Of a DNA stretch of 26,027 bases, positions 6,886 to 14,254 are shown in pieces; the first letter of the stretch is position 1; each line of letters starts with the position of its first letter. A model generated the notes under the pieces. That model saw only the letters and a list, made by a program, of their open reading frames with translations, did not search any database and was not told the DNA's origin. Location of the stretch: positions 178,310-204,336 of the forward strand of contig DENA01000016.1 in the NCBI GenBank assembly GCA_002359465.1. The letters run 5' to 3'. Position numbers and translations under genes: made by a program. Source of the DNA: Ruminococcaceae bacterium UBA2656. Its GTDB lineage: Bacteria > Bacillota > Clostridia > Oscillospirales > Acutalibacteraceae.

Positions 6886-7115
6886 TAGTCACTTATGTTG
6901 CACAGCATTCGCATTAGATAATAAGGCAATAAAAAAGCAGTTCCCCATTTTAATGTGGGCTTTTTTGTCTTGCCTATTTGCGAATGAATGCACAGCTAAC
7001 AAGTGACTATAAGACATAGTTTATACAAACTATGCCTTATATTTGTTGTGTTATTACTCGTATTATAAATGCAGGTCAATGCTCACATTGAGAATTGACC
7101 TGCATTTTTATTGCC
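6886..7115 (+). promoter_or_regulatory. transcription attenuator leader of the efflux operon
   Basis: About 290 bases separate the promoter from the efflux start and hold several nested structures. An intrinsic terminator (6931-6966) has outer arms AAAAAAGC / GCTTTTTT. An alternative stem pairs the leader-peptide end (6907-6929) with TTGCCTATTTGCGAAT (6970-6985). TAGTCACTT (6886-6894) pairs perfectly with AAGTGACTA (7001-7009), enclosing the leader ORF. A further hairpin CATAGTTT/AAACTATG is at 7015-7034. A strong terminator with 12-bp arms ATGCAGGTCAAT / ATTGACCTGCAT and a T5 tail is at 7069-7109. Mutually exclusive pairings around a stall peptide are what drug-induced attenuation needs. Which fold forms with and without drug is inferred. 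Confidence 0.65.
6895..6921 (+). CDS. 8-residue leader peptide MLHSIRIR
   Basis: ATG at 6895 is preceded by AAAGGAG at nine bases and ends in TAA after eight codons: MLHSIRIR. It resembles the ErmD leader (MTHSMRLR) and the Mef leader (MTASMRLR), in which a drug-bound ribosome stalls at the Arg-x-Arg (+X+) motif. The Arg-Ile-Arg end keeps that pattern. The SD and ATG lie in one arm of a possible long-range stem. Stalling here would change folding of the RNA downstream. The role is inferred from length, motif, promoter and position before a Mef-like efflux gene. Confidence 0.65.
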   Translation: MLHSIRIR

Positions 7116-7151
7116 TTTTTTAGTTCAATAAAAATACAGGAGATAATAATT

Positions 7152-8375
7152 ATGGCAAATAAAAATTGGAAAAAAGAATTTTATATCTTGTGGTCTGGGC
7201 AGGCATTTTCTGTCCTTTCAAGTTCGATATTACAAATGGCATTGATTTGGCATTTAACAGCTACAACACAATCAGCTTTCGTACTGTCTATGGCTTCATT
7301 AGCAGGATTTCTTCCGAGTGCTGTATTAGGAATGGCAGCCGGAACTCTCGTAGACCGAGTAAACCGAAAAATAGTTATGATTGTTGCAGACCTTTTTATT
7401 GCGGCTGTTAGTCTTATACTTGTTGTTGCTTCATGGAACAGCGAATTACCCATATGGCTTATAATTGTTGTATTGGCAATTCGTAGTGTGGGTACTGCGT
7501 TTCATACTCCGGCAATCAGCGCGGTAACACCCTTAATTGTACCAACTAAAGAACTTACAAAATGTGCTGGATATACGCAGTCATTACAAACAGTTGGTTA
7601 CATGGTTGGAACTGCTTTTGCGGGTATTTTGTATCCTATTTGGAATATTAGCAGCATGGTATTTTTAGATGTCATTGGCGCACTCATTGCTACGGGTACT
7701 GTAATAGCTATCAAAATACCTCATTTAGAAAAACCTGAGTTAACAAAGGTTAAAACAAGTTTTTGGCAAGAAATGAAATACGGATATGTTGCACTTAGAC
7801 AAGCGAAAGGTGTTTTTGACCTAGTTTGGATTGCGTCAGCATTTATGATTTTGTATTCGCCAATAAATGCACTGTTCCCTTTAATGTCACTTGACTATTT
7901 CAGAGGAACAACGCTTCAAGCCTCTTTGGCTGAAATAGCATTTTCTATTGGTATGCTTGTTGGTGGTATTTTCCTTGGGATTTTGGGTGGAATAAAGAAC
8001 AGAGGAATTGGTATTCCCTTTTCGATTGCACTCATGGGAGCGTCTATTGCTATTTCAGGATTGCTTCCGGAAAATGGATTTTGGTTATTTGCTTTTTTTT
8101 GCATTACTATGGGGCTTTCTGTTCCGCTTTACAATGGTCCGGTTACGGCTCTTATGCAGGAAAAAATCTTACCTGAATACTTGGGGCGAGTATTCGGTTT
8201 GTATGGGAGCATGGCTTCATTTGCTATGCCTATAGGTTTATTAATTTCCGGTTCTTTTGCAGACAGCGTAGGGGTAAATAAATGGTTTCTCCTGTCTGGC
8301 GTATTAATCATTGGCATTGCCGCATTGTGCTTGATTATACCGTCGATTAGAGTAATAGATAAGGAAGTGAAATAG
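7152..8375 (+). CDS. Mef-like MFS efflux transporter
   Basis: The 407-residue protein starts at ATG 7152 (AGGAGA upstream); a longer frame from 7095 has no ribosome binding site and overlaps the terminator. It has about 12 hydrophobic segments and begins NWKKEFYILWSGQAFSVLSS, very like Mef(A)/Mef(E) (405 residues). The A-motif loop is GTLVDRVNRKIVM; IRSVGTAFHTPA, TKCAGYTQSLQ and PEYLGRVFGLYGS are further segments shared with Mef proteins as remembered. These proton-driven pumps export 14- and 15-membered macrolides from the inner membrane face. The leader peptide upstream supports a ribosome-targeting drug as inducer. The protein is clearly diverged from classical Mef, so the substrate is inferred. 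The KTR gene begins right at its stop. Confidence 0.8.
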   Translation: MANKNWKKEFYILWSGQAFSVLSSSILQMALIWHLTATTQSAFVLSMASLAGFLPSAVLGMAAGTLVDRVNRKIVMIVADLFIAAVSLILVVASWNSELPIWLIIVVLAIRSVGTAFHTPAISAVTPLIVPTKELTKCAGYTQSLQTVGYMVGTAFAGILYPIWNISSMVFLDVIGALIATGTVIAIKIPHLEKPELTKVKTSFWQEMKYGYVALRQAKGVFDLVWIASAFMILYSPINALFPLMSLDYFRGTTLQASLAEIAFSIGMLVGGIFLGILGGIKNRGIGIPFSIALMGASIAISGLLPENGFWLFAFFCITMGLSVPLYNGPVTALMQEKILPEYLGRVFGLYGSMASFAMPIGLLISGSFADSVGVNKWFLLSGVLIIGIAALCLIIPSIRVIDKEVK

Positions 8376-8546
8376 ATGAATGAAAAGTATTGGATAATGT
8401 GTCCAGTTTGCAATGGGAAAACCCGTGTTCAGATATTTAAGAATACACTGTTGAAAAACTTTCCTCTATTCTGCCCTAAATGCAAATTGATTCATGTTAT
8501 TGATGTAGAAGAATTAAAAATTACAAGTAAAAGTGCCAGTCGCTAA
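8376..8546 (+). CDS. cysteine-rich KTR-domain protein
   Basis: The 56-residue protein starts at the base after the TAG of the efflux gene, with AAGGAAGTG upstream. It carries two zinc-ribbon knuckles, CPVC (C9, C12) and CPKC (C33, C36), and the name-giving K15-T16-R17, followed by the FKNTLLKNFPLFC segment. Such small proteins follow resistance genes in Tn916-like and related elements of Firmicutes and are of unknown function. It is the intact counterpart of the decayed copy at 6287. Placement right behind the efflux gene marks this as a mobile resistance cassette. Confidence 0.8.
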   Translation: MNEKYWIMCPVCNGKTRVQIFKNTLLKNFPLFCPKCKLIHVIDVEELKITSKSASR

Positions 8547-8645
8547 GTCGCAGAGCCGCTATTTAACCCTTAGTGGAGAACGGACTTAGATACCTCTGAA
8601 GTCTATTTTATTCAATTTTCCAGTGTATAAGGACGGTGGAGATGT

Positions 8646-10013
8646 TTACGAATTTTTGTGGGACAAAAGTACGCACGTCTCAACGTGCCCGGTTCTCGGG
8701 AACATATCGACAGGCGTAATAGTCTTTGGCTCATAGCCCTTCTGCGCGAACAGTTTCAGGTCGCGGGCAAGGGTCGCAGGGTCGCAGGAAACATAGACGA
8801 CGCGCTGCGGCGCCATTTGGGTAACCGTATCAATCAGCGAAGGATCACAGCCCTTGCGCGGCGGGTCCAGCACGACCACGTCGGGGCGGGTCCCGCGGTT
8901 TTTCAGCATCGACGCGGCTTTGGCGGCGTCTGCACAAAGAAATTCCGCGTTGGTGATTCCGTTCAGATCCGCATTCTTTTTTGCGTCCTCCACCGCTTGT
9001 TCAATTATTTCCACGCCGATTACCTGTGCGGCATTTTTAGCCATGGAAAGACCGATTGTTCCGGTTCCGCAGTAAAGGTCAAGAATGGTTTCTTTTCCGG
9101 TCAGTCCCGCATATTCGCCTGCAAGCGTGTAAAGCCGCTCTGCCTGGTCGCGGTTAACCTGATAAAACGACATGGGAGAAATATGAAAATTCAGGCCGCA
9201 GAGCGTATCCGTAATATAATCGCTTCCCCACACGGTACGGCACTTTTTCCCAAGCACCACATTGGTCTGCTCCCGGTTCACATTGATAATCACGCTCTTT
9301 AATCCCGGAACGCTTTTCTTTAACATCTCCGCCAGTTCCGGCTCATAGTGAACCCCGTTGCCGTTGACAACCACACAGACCATCACTTCTCCGGTCGCAC
9401 CCGCGCGGCGCAGATACAGATGCCTTAATCTGCCCTTGCCGGTTTCCTCATCATATACGTCTTCACCGCTCTGGTGCGCCCACTCCTGAAAAGCACCCAT
9501 TGCCACTGTGAATTCATCCGGCTGCAAAAGGCATTCCGAGCACTGTATAATACGGTGGCTGTGGCTTGCAAAAAAGCCCATCCTTACTTCGTTCCCCGAC
9601 CCGCGCCCGATGGGGAGCTGCGTTTTATTGCGGTAATGGTCCGGGTCTTTCGCACCGACGATCGGATTGATTTCAACCTCACGAAATCCGCCGATACGCT
9701 CAATCGCATCCCGCAAACGCTGCTGCTTCGCCTTCAGTTCGGCCTGATAGCCGATATGCCGGTACACACAGCCCCCGCACTGGGTAAACTGGGCACAGTC
9801 GAGCGGAACACGGTCTTTTGAAGCGGTGACGATTTTATCTATTCTGCCAAAGGCATAGGTTTTCGCCGTTTTGAGTATTTTTACGCGAAGCCTGTCCCCC
9901 GCCGCCGCAAGCGGTACAAATATGGCAATATCCTTATAACGGCCTACACCGTTTCCTTCCGCGGTGTAACCTGTTATCTCCAGATCTATTACGTCATTCT
10001 TTTTAATTTCCAT
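8646..10013 (-). CDS. rlmD: 23S rRNA (uracil-5-)-methyltransferase RlmD/RumA type
   Basis: The protein (455 residues from ATG 10013; an ATG four codons upstream at 10025 is possible) methylates a uridine of 23S rRNA using S-adenosylmethionine. It begins with a TRAM RNA-binding domain (residues 1-60). The iron-sulfur cysteines C73, C79 and C82 (C-x5-C-x2-C) follow, with the fourth at C158 or C161. Then come the SAM-binding motif LDLYCGTGTIGLSMA and the catalytic region VLDPPRKGCD and VYVSCDPATLARDL with the nucleophilic cysteine. Its last codons (HVETCVLLSHKNS) meet the AT-rich accessory DNA. The 3' end of rumA is a known integration site for Tn5252-family elements, so the final residues may come from the element. 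Confidence 0.93.
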   Translation of the reverse strand: MEIKKNDVIDLEITGYTAEGNGVGRYKDIAIFVPLAAAGDRLRVKILKTAKTYAFGRIDKIVTASKDRVPLDCAQFTQCGGCVYRHIGYQAELKAKQQRLRDAIERIGGFREVEINPIVGAKDPDHYRNKTQLPIGRGSGNEVRMGFFASHSHRIIQCSECLLQPDEFTVAMGAFQEWAHQSGEDVYDEETGKGRLRHLYLRRAGATGEVMVCVVVNGNGVHYEPELAEMLKKSVPGLKSVIINVNREQTNVVLGKKCRTVWGSDYITDTLCGLNFHISPMSFYQVNRDQAERLYTLAGEYAGLTGKETILDLYCGTGTIGLSMAKNAAQVIGVEIIEQAVEDAKKNADLNGITNAEFLCADAAKAASMLKNRGTRPDVVVLDPPRKGCDPSLIDTVTQMAPQRVVYVSCDPATLARDLKLFAQKGYEPKTITPVDMFPRTGHVETCVLLSHKNS

Positions 10014-10126
10014 GTTCTCCCCCATAAAATCGTATATTCAGCCACCCTTATTAGTTCCATTATTTTAACATTATAACCGTATAAAAACAATACCGGCGGA
10101 AATTTGCGGGATTTTGAAATTGATGC

Positions 10127-10155
10127 TTGACAAGCCGCGCATACCCGCATATAAT
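10127..10155 (+). promoter_or_regulatory. consensus promoter of the T-box/trpB unit
   Basis: TTGACA and TATAAT are perfect, with a 17-base spacer. The predicted start is about 10162, giving a leader of about 320 bases before trpB. Confidence 0.9.
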
Positions 10156-10161
10156 AATGCA

Positions 10162-10434
10162 CAAGATAAAAAACCGACGAGTAAGAGTAGTAAACAGGCA
10201 GAGCGCTTTTTAAGAGAGCCGCAGGCGGTGTGATTGCGGCAGAGCGGGGCCTGCCGAATGGACTTATGAGGGCAGCGCGAAAGGCAACGAGTAGCCGCTG
10301 ACGGGAACTCCGCCCGTTACCAAGGGAGCGCGTATGCTGGTGCGCGGAAAAAGAGGCGCGTTTTGCGCAATATGGGTGGTACCGCAGGAGCAATCGCTCT
10401 TGTCCCTAAGTTTTAGGGGCAAGGGCGTTTTTTT
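10162..10434 (+). ncRNA. T-box leader, tryptophan-specific
   Basis: This is a T-box riboswitch that senses uncharged tRNA and lets transcription run into trpB. Seen here are the AG-bulge segment AAGAGAGCCG (10211-10221), the GGTGTGATTGCGGC apical region, and the specifier loop GAA-TGG-ACTTATGAG with TGG (Trp) at 10259-10261, in the same frame as the classical GAA-codon-A layout. The T-box core GGGTGGTACCGC is at 10374-10385. A terminator has arms CGCTCTTGTCCCT / AGGGGCAAGGGCG and T7 (10395-10434). The antiterminator bulge reads TGGT; bacterial tRNA-Trp usually has discriminator G (GCCA), which would leave a G-U pair at that position. Confidence 0.9.
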
Positions 10435-10481
10435 ATACTCTTTTATGCTTATACTATTTTTTATCTGAAAGGAGAATGATC

Positions 10482-11864
10482 ATGGCAAACATCCCACACA
10501 GACTGATTTTATCCGAGGAGCAAATGCCCACGCAATGGTACAATCTCCGCGCGGACATGAAGTCCCTGCCCGACCCGATGCTGAATCCCGGCACCCTGCA
10601 GCCAATCCGCACGGAGGAGCTTTATCCCATTTTCTGCGAGGATCTGGCAAAACAGGAGATGGACAGCACCACAGCGTATTTTGATATTCCGGAAGAGATT
10701 CTGAATGTTTACAAAGCATACCGTCCCTCCCCGCTCAGCAGGGCATATGCGCTTGAAAAATATCTGGATACGCCGGCAAAAATCTATTTTAAATTTGAAG
10801 GCAGCAACACCTCCGGCAGCCACAAGCTCAATTCCGCCGTGGCCCAGGTTTACTATGCAAAAAAGCAGGGCCTGACCGGCCTTACAACCGAAACGGGTGC
10901 CGGCCAGTGGGGCACCGCTCTGGCGGAGGCCTGTTCGTATTTCGGAATAGACCTTGATGTTTTCATGGTAAAAGCCTCCTTTCAGCAGAAGCCGTACCGC
11001 AAGGCGATTATCCAGACCTTCGGCGCCAACGTGGTCGCAAGCCCCAGCTCCACCACTCAGGTAGGCCGCGCGATTCTGGCAATGGACCCGGACACCACCG
11101 GCAGCCTTGGCTGCGCGATCTCAGAGGCAATCGAAAAAGCGACGACAACCCCAAACTGCCGCTATGTTTTAGGTTCGGTGCTGAATCAGGTTCTTCTGCA
11201 CCAGTCGATCATCGGCCTGGAATCCAAAAAGGCGATGGAACTGCTCGGGGAATATCCGGACATCATCATCGGCTGCGCGGGCGGCGGCTCCAATCTGGGC
11301 GGACTGATCGCGCCGTTTATGCAGGATAAGCTGCTGGGTAGAAAGAACCCGTATTTTATTGCGGTAGAGCCTGCCTCCTGCCCCTCTCTGACCCGCGGCC
11401 GCTACGCCTACGATTTCTGCGACACCGGCAAGGTCACCCCGCTGGCAAAAATGTATACGCTGGGCAGCGGCTTCATTCCTTCGCCCAACCACGCGGGCGG
11501 TCTTCGCTACCACGGCATGTCGCCGATCATTTCCAAGCTGTACCACGACGGCTATATCGACGAGGCGCGTTCTGCAGAGCAGACCAAGGTATTTGACGCC
11601 GCCGTGCAGTTTGCAAAGCTGGAAACCATCCTTCCCGCCCCCGAAAGCGCGCACGCAATCCGCTGCGCAATCGACGAGGCCGTCAAATGCAGGGAAACTG
11701 GCGAAGCAAAAACAATCCTGTTCGGCTTAACCGGAACCGGATATTTCGACATGGCCGCGTACACCGCTTATCTGGAGCACACCATGACGGACTATATTCC
11801 GACGGATGAGGACCTGCAGCCCGGTTTTGATTCGCTGCCGAAAATCCCCGGCGTTCAGGAATAG
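10482..11864 (+). CDS. trpB: tryptophan synthase beta chain, TrpB2 type
   Basis: The 460-residue protein starts at ATG 10482, with AAAGGAG seven bases upstream. It is a PLP enzyme that joins indole and serine to tryptophan. The PLP lysine is K115 in GSNTSGSHKLNSA, followed by TETGAGQWGTAL and the phosphate-binding loop GCAGGGSNLGG. Its length and the N-terminal extension before FEGSNTSGSHK fit the TrpB2 branch, which is about 50 residues longer than TrpB1 and often lacks a TrpA partner. No trpA or other trp gene is adjacent, so it may salvage indole. Regulation by the Trp T-box directly upstream supports the substrate family. Confidence 0.92.
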   Translation: MANIPHRLILSEEQMPTQWYNLRADMKSLPDPMLNPGTLQPIRTEELYPIFCEDLAKQEMDSTTAYFDIPEEILNVYKAYRPSPLSRAYALEKYLDTPAKIYFKFEGSNTSGSHKLNSAVAQVYYAKKQGLTGLTTETGAGQWGTALAEACSYFGIDLDVFMVKASFQQKPYRKAIIQTFGANVVASPSSTTQVGRAILAMDPDTTGSLGCAISEAIEKATTTPNCRYVLGSVLNQVLLHQSIIGLESKKAMELLGEYPDIIIGCAGGGSNLGGLIAPFMQDKLLGRKNPYFIAVEPASCPSLTRGRYAYDFCDTGKVTPLAKMYTLGSGFIPSPNHAGGLRYHGMSPIISKLYHDGYIDEARSAEQTKVFDAAVQFAKLETILPAPESAHAIRCAIDEAVKCRETGEAKTILFGLTGTGYFDMAAYTAYLEHTMTDYIPTDEDLQPGFDSLPKIPGVQE

Positions 11865-11978
11865 ATAAAAGTTTTCCAAATTTGCAGCGGCAATTGTTCG
11901 ATAATCCACGAAAATTTATCGTCAATAATAACTAAATCACATCAACGAAAAACTGCGTTTTATACAAAAAAGAGATTG

Positions 11979-11997
11979 TTGACAAATTGATTGTCAA
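11979..11997. repeat. short inverted repeat, possible operator
   Basis: TTGACAA and TTGTCAA form a perfect 7-bp inverted repeat with a 5-base spacer. It ends four bases before the -35 of the next promoter, which itself repeats TTGACA. The position fits a repressor or activator site. No regulator is known. Confidence 0.4.
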
Positions 11998-12001
11998 ATG
12001 A

Positions 12002-12030
12002 TTGACACTGTGAAATGTGGGTATTATAAT
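12002..12030 (+). promoter_or_regulatory. consensus promoter upstream of the small RNA candidate
   Basis: TTGACA and TATAAT are perfect, with a 17-base spacer. The predicted start is about 12037, about 245 bases before the next gene and about 100 bases before a strong terminator. Confidence 0.88.
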
Positions 12031-12036
12031 GAAATC

Positions 12037-12172
12037 ACGGAATAAGAAATGAAGGAAAACTGAATCCGTATTTTATTCGATTATAAGACTGTGGCAAGGA
12101 TTTGTCACGACCTTTTCAATACAACTCCTCCCCAAAAACAGGAACCGGTATATACCGGTTCCTGTTTTATTT
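12037..12172 (+). ncRNA. candidate small RNA or attenuated leader with a CTCCTCCCC stretch
   Basis: A perfect promoter is followed about 100 bases later by a terminator whose 15-bp arms read AACAGGAACCGGTAT / ATACCGGTTCCTGTT (12137-12166) with a T-rich tail. In between are a 7-bp hairpin GTGGCAA-GGAT-TTGTCAC (12091-12108) and an apparently single-stranded TTTTCAATACAACTCCTCCCC. The CTCCTCCCC (12125-12133) is complementary to Shine-Dalgarno sequences, as in C-rich regulatory RNAs that block ribosome binding. No plausible protein is encoded; ATGAAGGAAAAC stops after four codons. It is either a free sRNA or the 5' leader of the dockerin gene at 12283. No known RNA family is recognised. Confidence 0.5.
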
Positions 12173-12282
12173 TGATTCAGACAGGATCAAAGCTGTTTGA
12201 AAAAATTTCACATTATGCCTCTTCACTTCCTATATTTTGTATACTGCTATTAAGCAATTATAAAGTCGAGGAGTGTAGAAAA

Positions 12283-13395
12283 ATGAGAGAACGGCGGATA
12301 AAACGTCTGATTCTTTGCTCTGTGTGCCTGTGCGCCGCGGCCCTGATGCCAATAGTTGCCGCCCTGTCCTGTTACGCGGAGAATTATCCCGACATTAGTA
12401 AGGTTGAGTCGCGTCTGTACTATCCGGACAATCAGCAGTTTTTTCACAGGCCGGGAACCGGGTTCGTTTTAATCAGTACGGATTCGTTATCCAGTACGAA
12501 GGCCGCCCTTCTTGACAACGGCGGAAAGCTGGACTACAGTTCCGTCAGGGACGTTACTGCCATTAAATTTGCATATCAGGCTGCCGCTTTGTGCGGCAAT
12601 TACCTTTATCTTGCCGGGATGTCCCCCGCTGCCGCCGACTGCGCGGAAATCGGGCGCCTCGATTTGAGCAACGGCAAGTGCATTATCAACAACGTGCCGG
12701 GGGTCAGCTGTGACTTTACACGGGATTTCAGTGCGGACGCGCAGGGAAGGGTTTTTCTGGTTACGGCTGCCGCCGACACGCAGATTGATGGAAATACGCC
12801 CGCATCGCTGTTCCTTTTCGACGGTGCGCACAACAACGGCACAATCAGCCCTCAGAACCCCGAGCCGGCCTCCAGCGTACCAGTTTCCAGTGTTCCCGTC
12901 TCCCAGCCTTCTGAATCCAGTGATTCCGGAGGTTCCTCTTCACAGTCTTCCTCTTTCCCCGATGAAATGCCGGATGACCTTCCTCCAGTCATTGAAAATT
13001 ATGATTTTTCCGGCCCCGTAACAATGGAAGCCCTGCAGAAAGAGCTGGATGAAAACCATCTGAATCAAAAGCTTCGTGTTTTTACCGGTGATAAAAAGGA
13101 AGTCAAAAGCGGAAATATCGGCACGGGCCAGATTGTGCTGACCACGCTGAACGGCAAAACGGCCAGCGCTTACATTGCGGTCATCCCCGGTGATCTGGAC
13201 GGCTCCGGCACCGTGACAGACTACGACTGCCGCCTGCTGTACGATTATTTTACACGGACCGGCACGGAAAACGCATCGGTTCTCAGCGGCCCGTATCTGA
13301 AAGCGGCGAAAATCAGCGATGAAAATTGGACGGACAAAAGCGGCCGCAGCCTTCAGACGGGCGATTTGCTGAAAATAAAAAAACTTATAAAATGA
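12283..13395 (+). CDS. secreted protein with C-terminal dockerin-like domain
   Basis: The start at ATG 12283 is set by GAGGAG upstream and by the signal peptide it gives: MRERRIKRLILCSVCLC, then a hydrophobic stretch ending near SCYA. A domain of unknown type with YLYLAG and GRVFLV strands follows (about 40-195). Next is a Ser/Pro linker (about 200-235, PASSVPVSSVPVSQPSE) and a second small domain (KKEVKSGNIGTGQIVLTT). The C-terminus is dockerin-like: GDLDGSGTVTDYDC has the calcium-loop pattern D-x-D-x-S-G, and a weaker second repeat ends GDLLKIKKLIK. Dockerins bind cohesins, but the second loop is unusual and no catalytic domain is recognised. Function beyond export is unknown. Confidence 0.7.
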   Translation: MRERRIKRLILCSVCLCAAALMPIVAALSCYAENYPDISKVESRLYYPDNQQFFHRPGTGFVLISTDSLSSTKAALLDNGGKLDYSSVRDVTAIKFAYQAAALCGNYLYLAGMSPAAADCAEIGRLDLSNGKCIINNVPGVSCDFTRDFSADAQGRVFLVTAAADTQIDGNTPASLFLFDGAHNNGTISPQNPEPASSVPVSSVPVSQPSESSDSGGSSSQSSSFPDEMPDDLPPVIENYDFSGPVTMEALQKELDENHLNQKLRVFTGDKKEVKSGNIGTGQIVLTTLNGKTASAYIAVIPGDLDGSGTVTDYDCRLLYDYFTRTGTENASVLSGPYLKAAKISDENWTDKSGRSLQTGDLLKIKKLIK

Positions 13396-13405
13396 CACGA
13401 CATGA

Positions 13406-13434
13406 TTGACCTTGCGGTAAAATAAAAATATAAT
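13406..13434 (+). promoter_or_regulatory. promoter of the beta-helix protein gene
   Basis: TTGACC and TATAAT are separated by 17 bases. The -10 ends about 39 bases before the chosen ATG at 13473. Confidence 0.8.
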
Positions 13435-13472
13435 GGACTTACACAAAAGTGAAAATGAAGGAGCATTTTATA

Positions 13473-14141
13473 ATGACTGACAAAATATCCATTCGCTGTT
13501 TATACGACCTGACGCACACAGCCGCGGCACCGCTTTTTGACAAGCTGACTTATCCGTGGGAGGCGCTGTCGAAAATCAGCGACTTTATTCTAAAGCTGGG
13601 TTCGACGCTTTCACCGGAGGAATACGAACAGCGCGGCGACAACGTGTGGATTGCGAAATCCGCAAGGGTATTCGATTCCGCCTACATCAACGGGCCCGCG
13701 ATTATCGGGCCGAACACCGAAGTCAGACAGTGCGCGTTTATCCGCGGCAACGCCCTTGTCGGCGCAGGATGCGTTGTCGGCAATTCCACGGAGCTGAAAA
13801 ACGTGATTCTGTTTGACAGCGTTCAGGTGCCCCATTACAATTATGTGGGTGATTCCATTCTCGGCTACAAATCCCATATGGGCGCGGGCTCCATTACCTC
13901 CAACATCAAGTCCGATAAAACGCTTGTCGTCATCAGCGCGGACGGCGACCGAATGGAAACCGGGCTGAAAAAGATCGGCGCAATGCTGGGAGACCGCGTG
14001 GAAGTCGGCTGTAACTCTGTACTGAATCCGGGTACCATCATTGGGAAGGACAGCACGATTTATCCGCTTTCCATGGTACGCGGATTTATTCCCGCACGAA
14101 GCATTTACAAGCATGCCGGTGAGATAGCCAATAAAATATAG
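13473..14141 (+). CDS. left-handed beta-helix (hexapeptide repeat) protein, GlmU C-terminal-like
   Basis: The ATG at 13473 has AAGGAG nine bases upstream; the in-frame GTG at 13449 lies before that site. The 222-residue protein carries hexapeptide turns typical of left-handed beta-helix acyltransferases: VWIAKSARVFDSAYI, PAIIGPNTEVRQ, ALVGAGCVVGNSTELK, VILFDSVQVPHYNYVGDSIL and later VEVGCNSVLNPGTIIGKDSTI. The segment HYNYVGDSILG resembles the acetyltransferase part of GlmU-type enzymes. There is no N-terminal nucleotidyltransferase domain with its GxGTRM loop, only about 65 helical residues. It may be an acetyltransferase for a nucleotide sugar, or a scaffold; the substrate is not evident. 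Confidence 0.75.
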   Translation: MTDKISIRCLYDLTHTAAAPLFDKLTYPWEALSKISDFILKLGSTLSPEEYEQRGDNVWIAKSARVFDSAYINGPAIIGPNTEVRQCAFIRGNALVGAGCVVGNSTELKNVILFDSVQVPHYNYVGDSILGYKSHMGAGSITSNIKSDKTLVVISADGDRMETGLKKIGAMLGDRVEVGCNSVLNPGTIIGKDSTIYPLSMVRGFIPARSIYKHAGEIANKI

Positions 14142-14254
14142 CTATGATTTTTTCGGTTTTACATTTTTCACCCCGATTTTCCATATGATATACTGTATAA
14201 TGGCAATTATGTTTTTCCTATCCTTTGAAATTGTCATATTTGTGAGGTGACTGA

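Noticed and set aside
7095..7151. Upstream extension of the efflux protein (MTCIFIAFFS...)
   Set aside because: It begins inside the terminator and has no SD, whereas ATG 7152 has one and matches Mef N-termini.
12091..12282. 64-residue N-terminal extension of the dockerin-tailed protein
   Set aside because: It runs through the terminator hairpin and would bury the signal peptide; ATG 12283 has its own SD.
14141..14254. Riboswitch upstream of the pyridoxamine kinase-like gene
   Set aside because: Only about 50 bases of leader follow the -10 and no paired structure is apparent.
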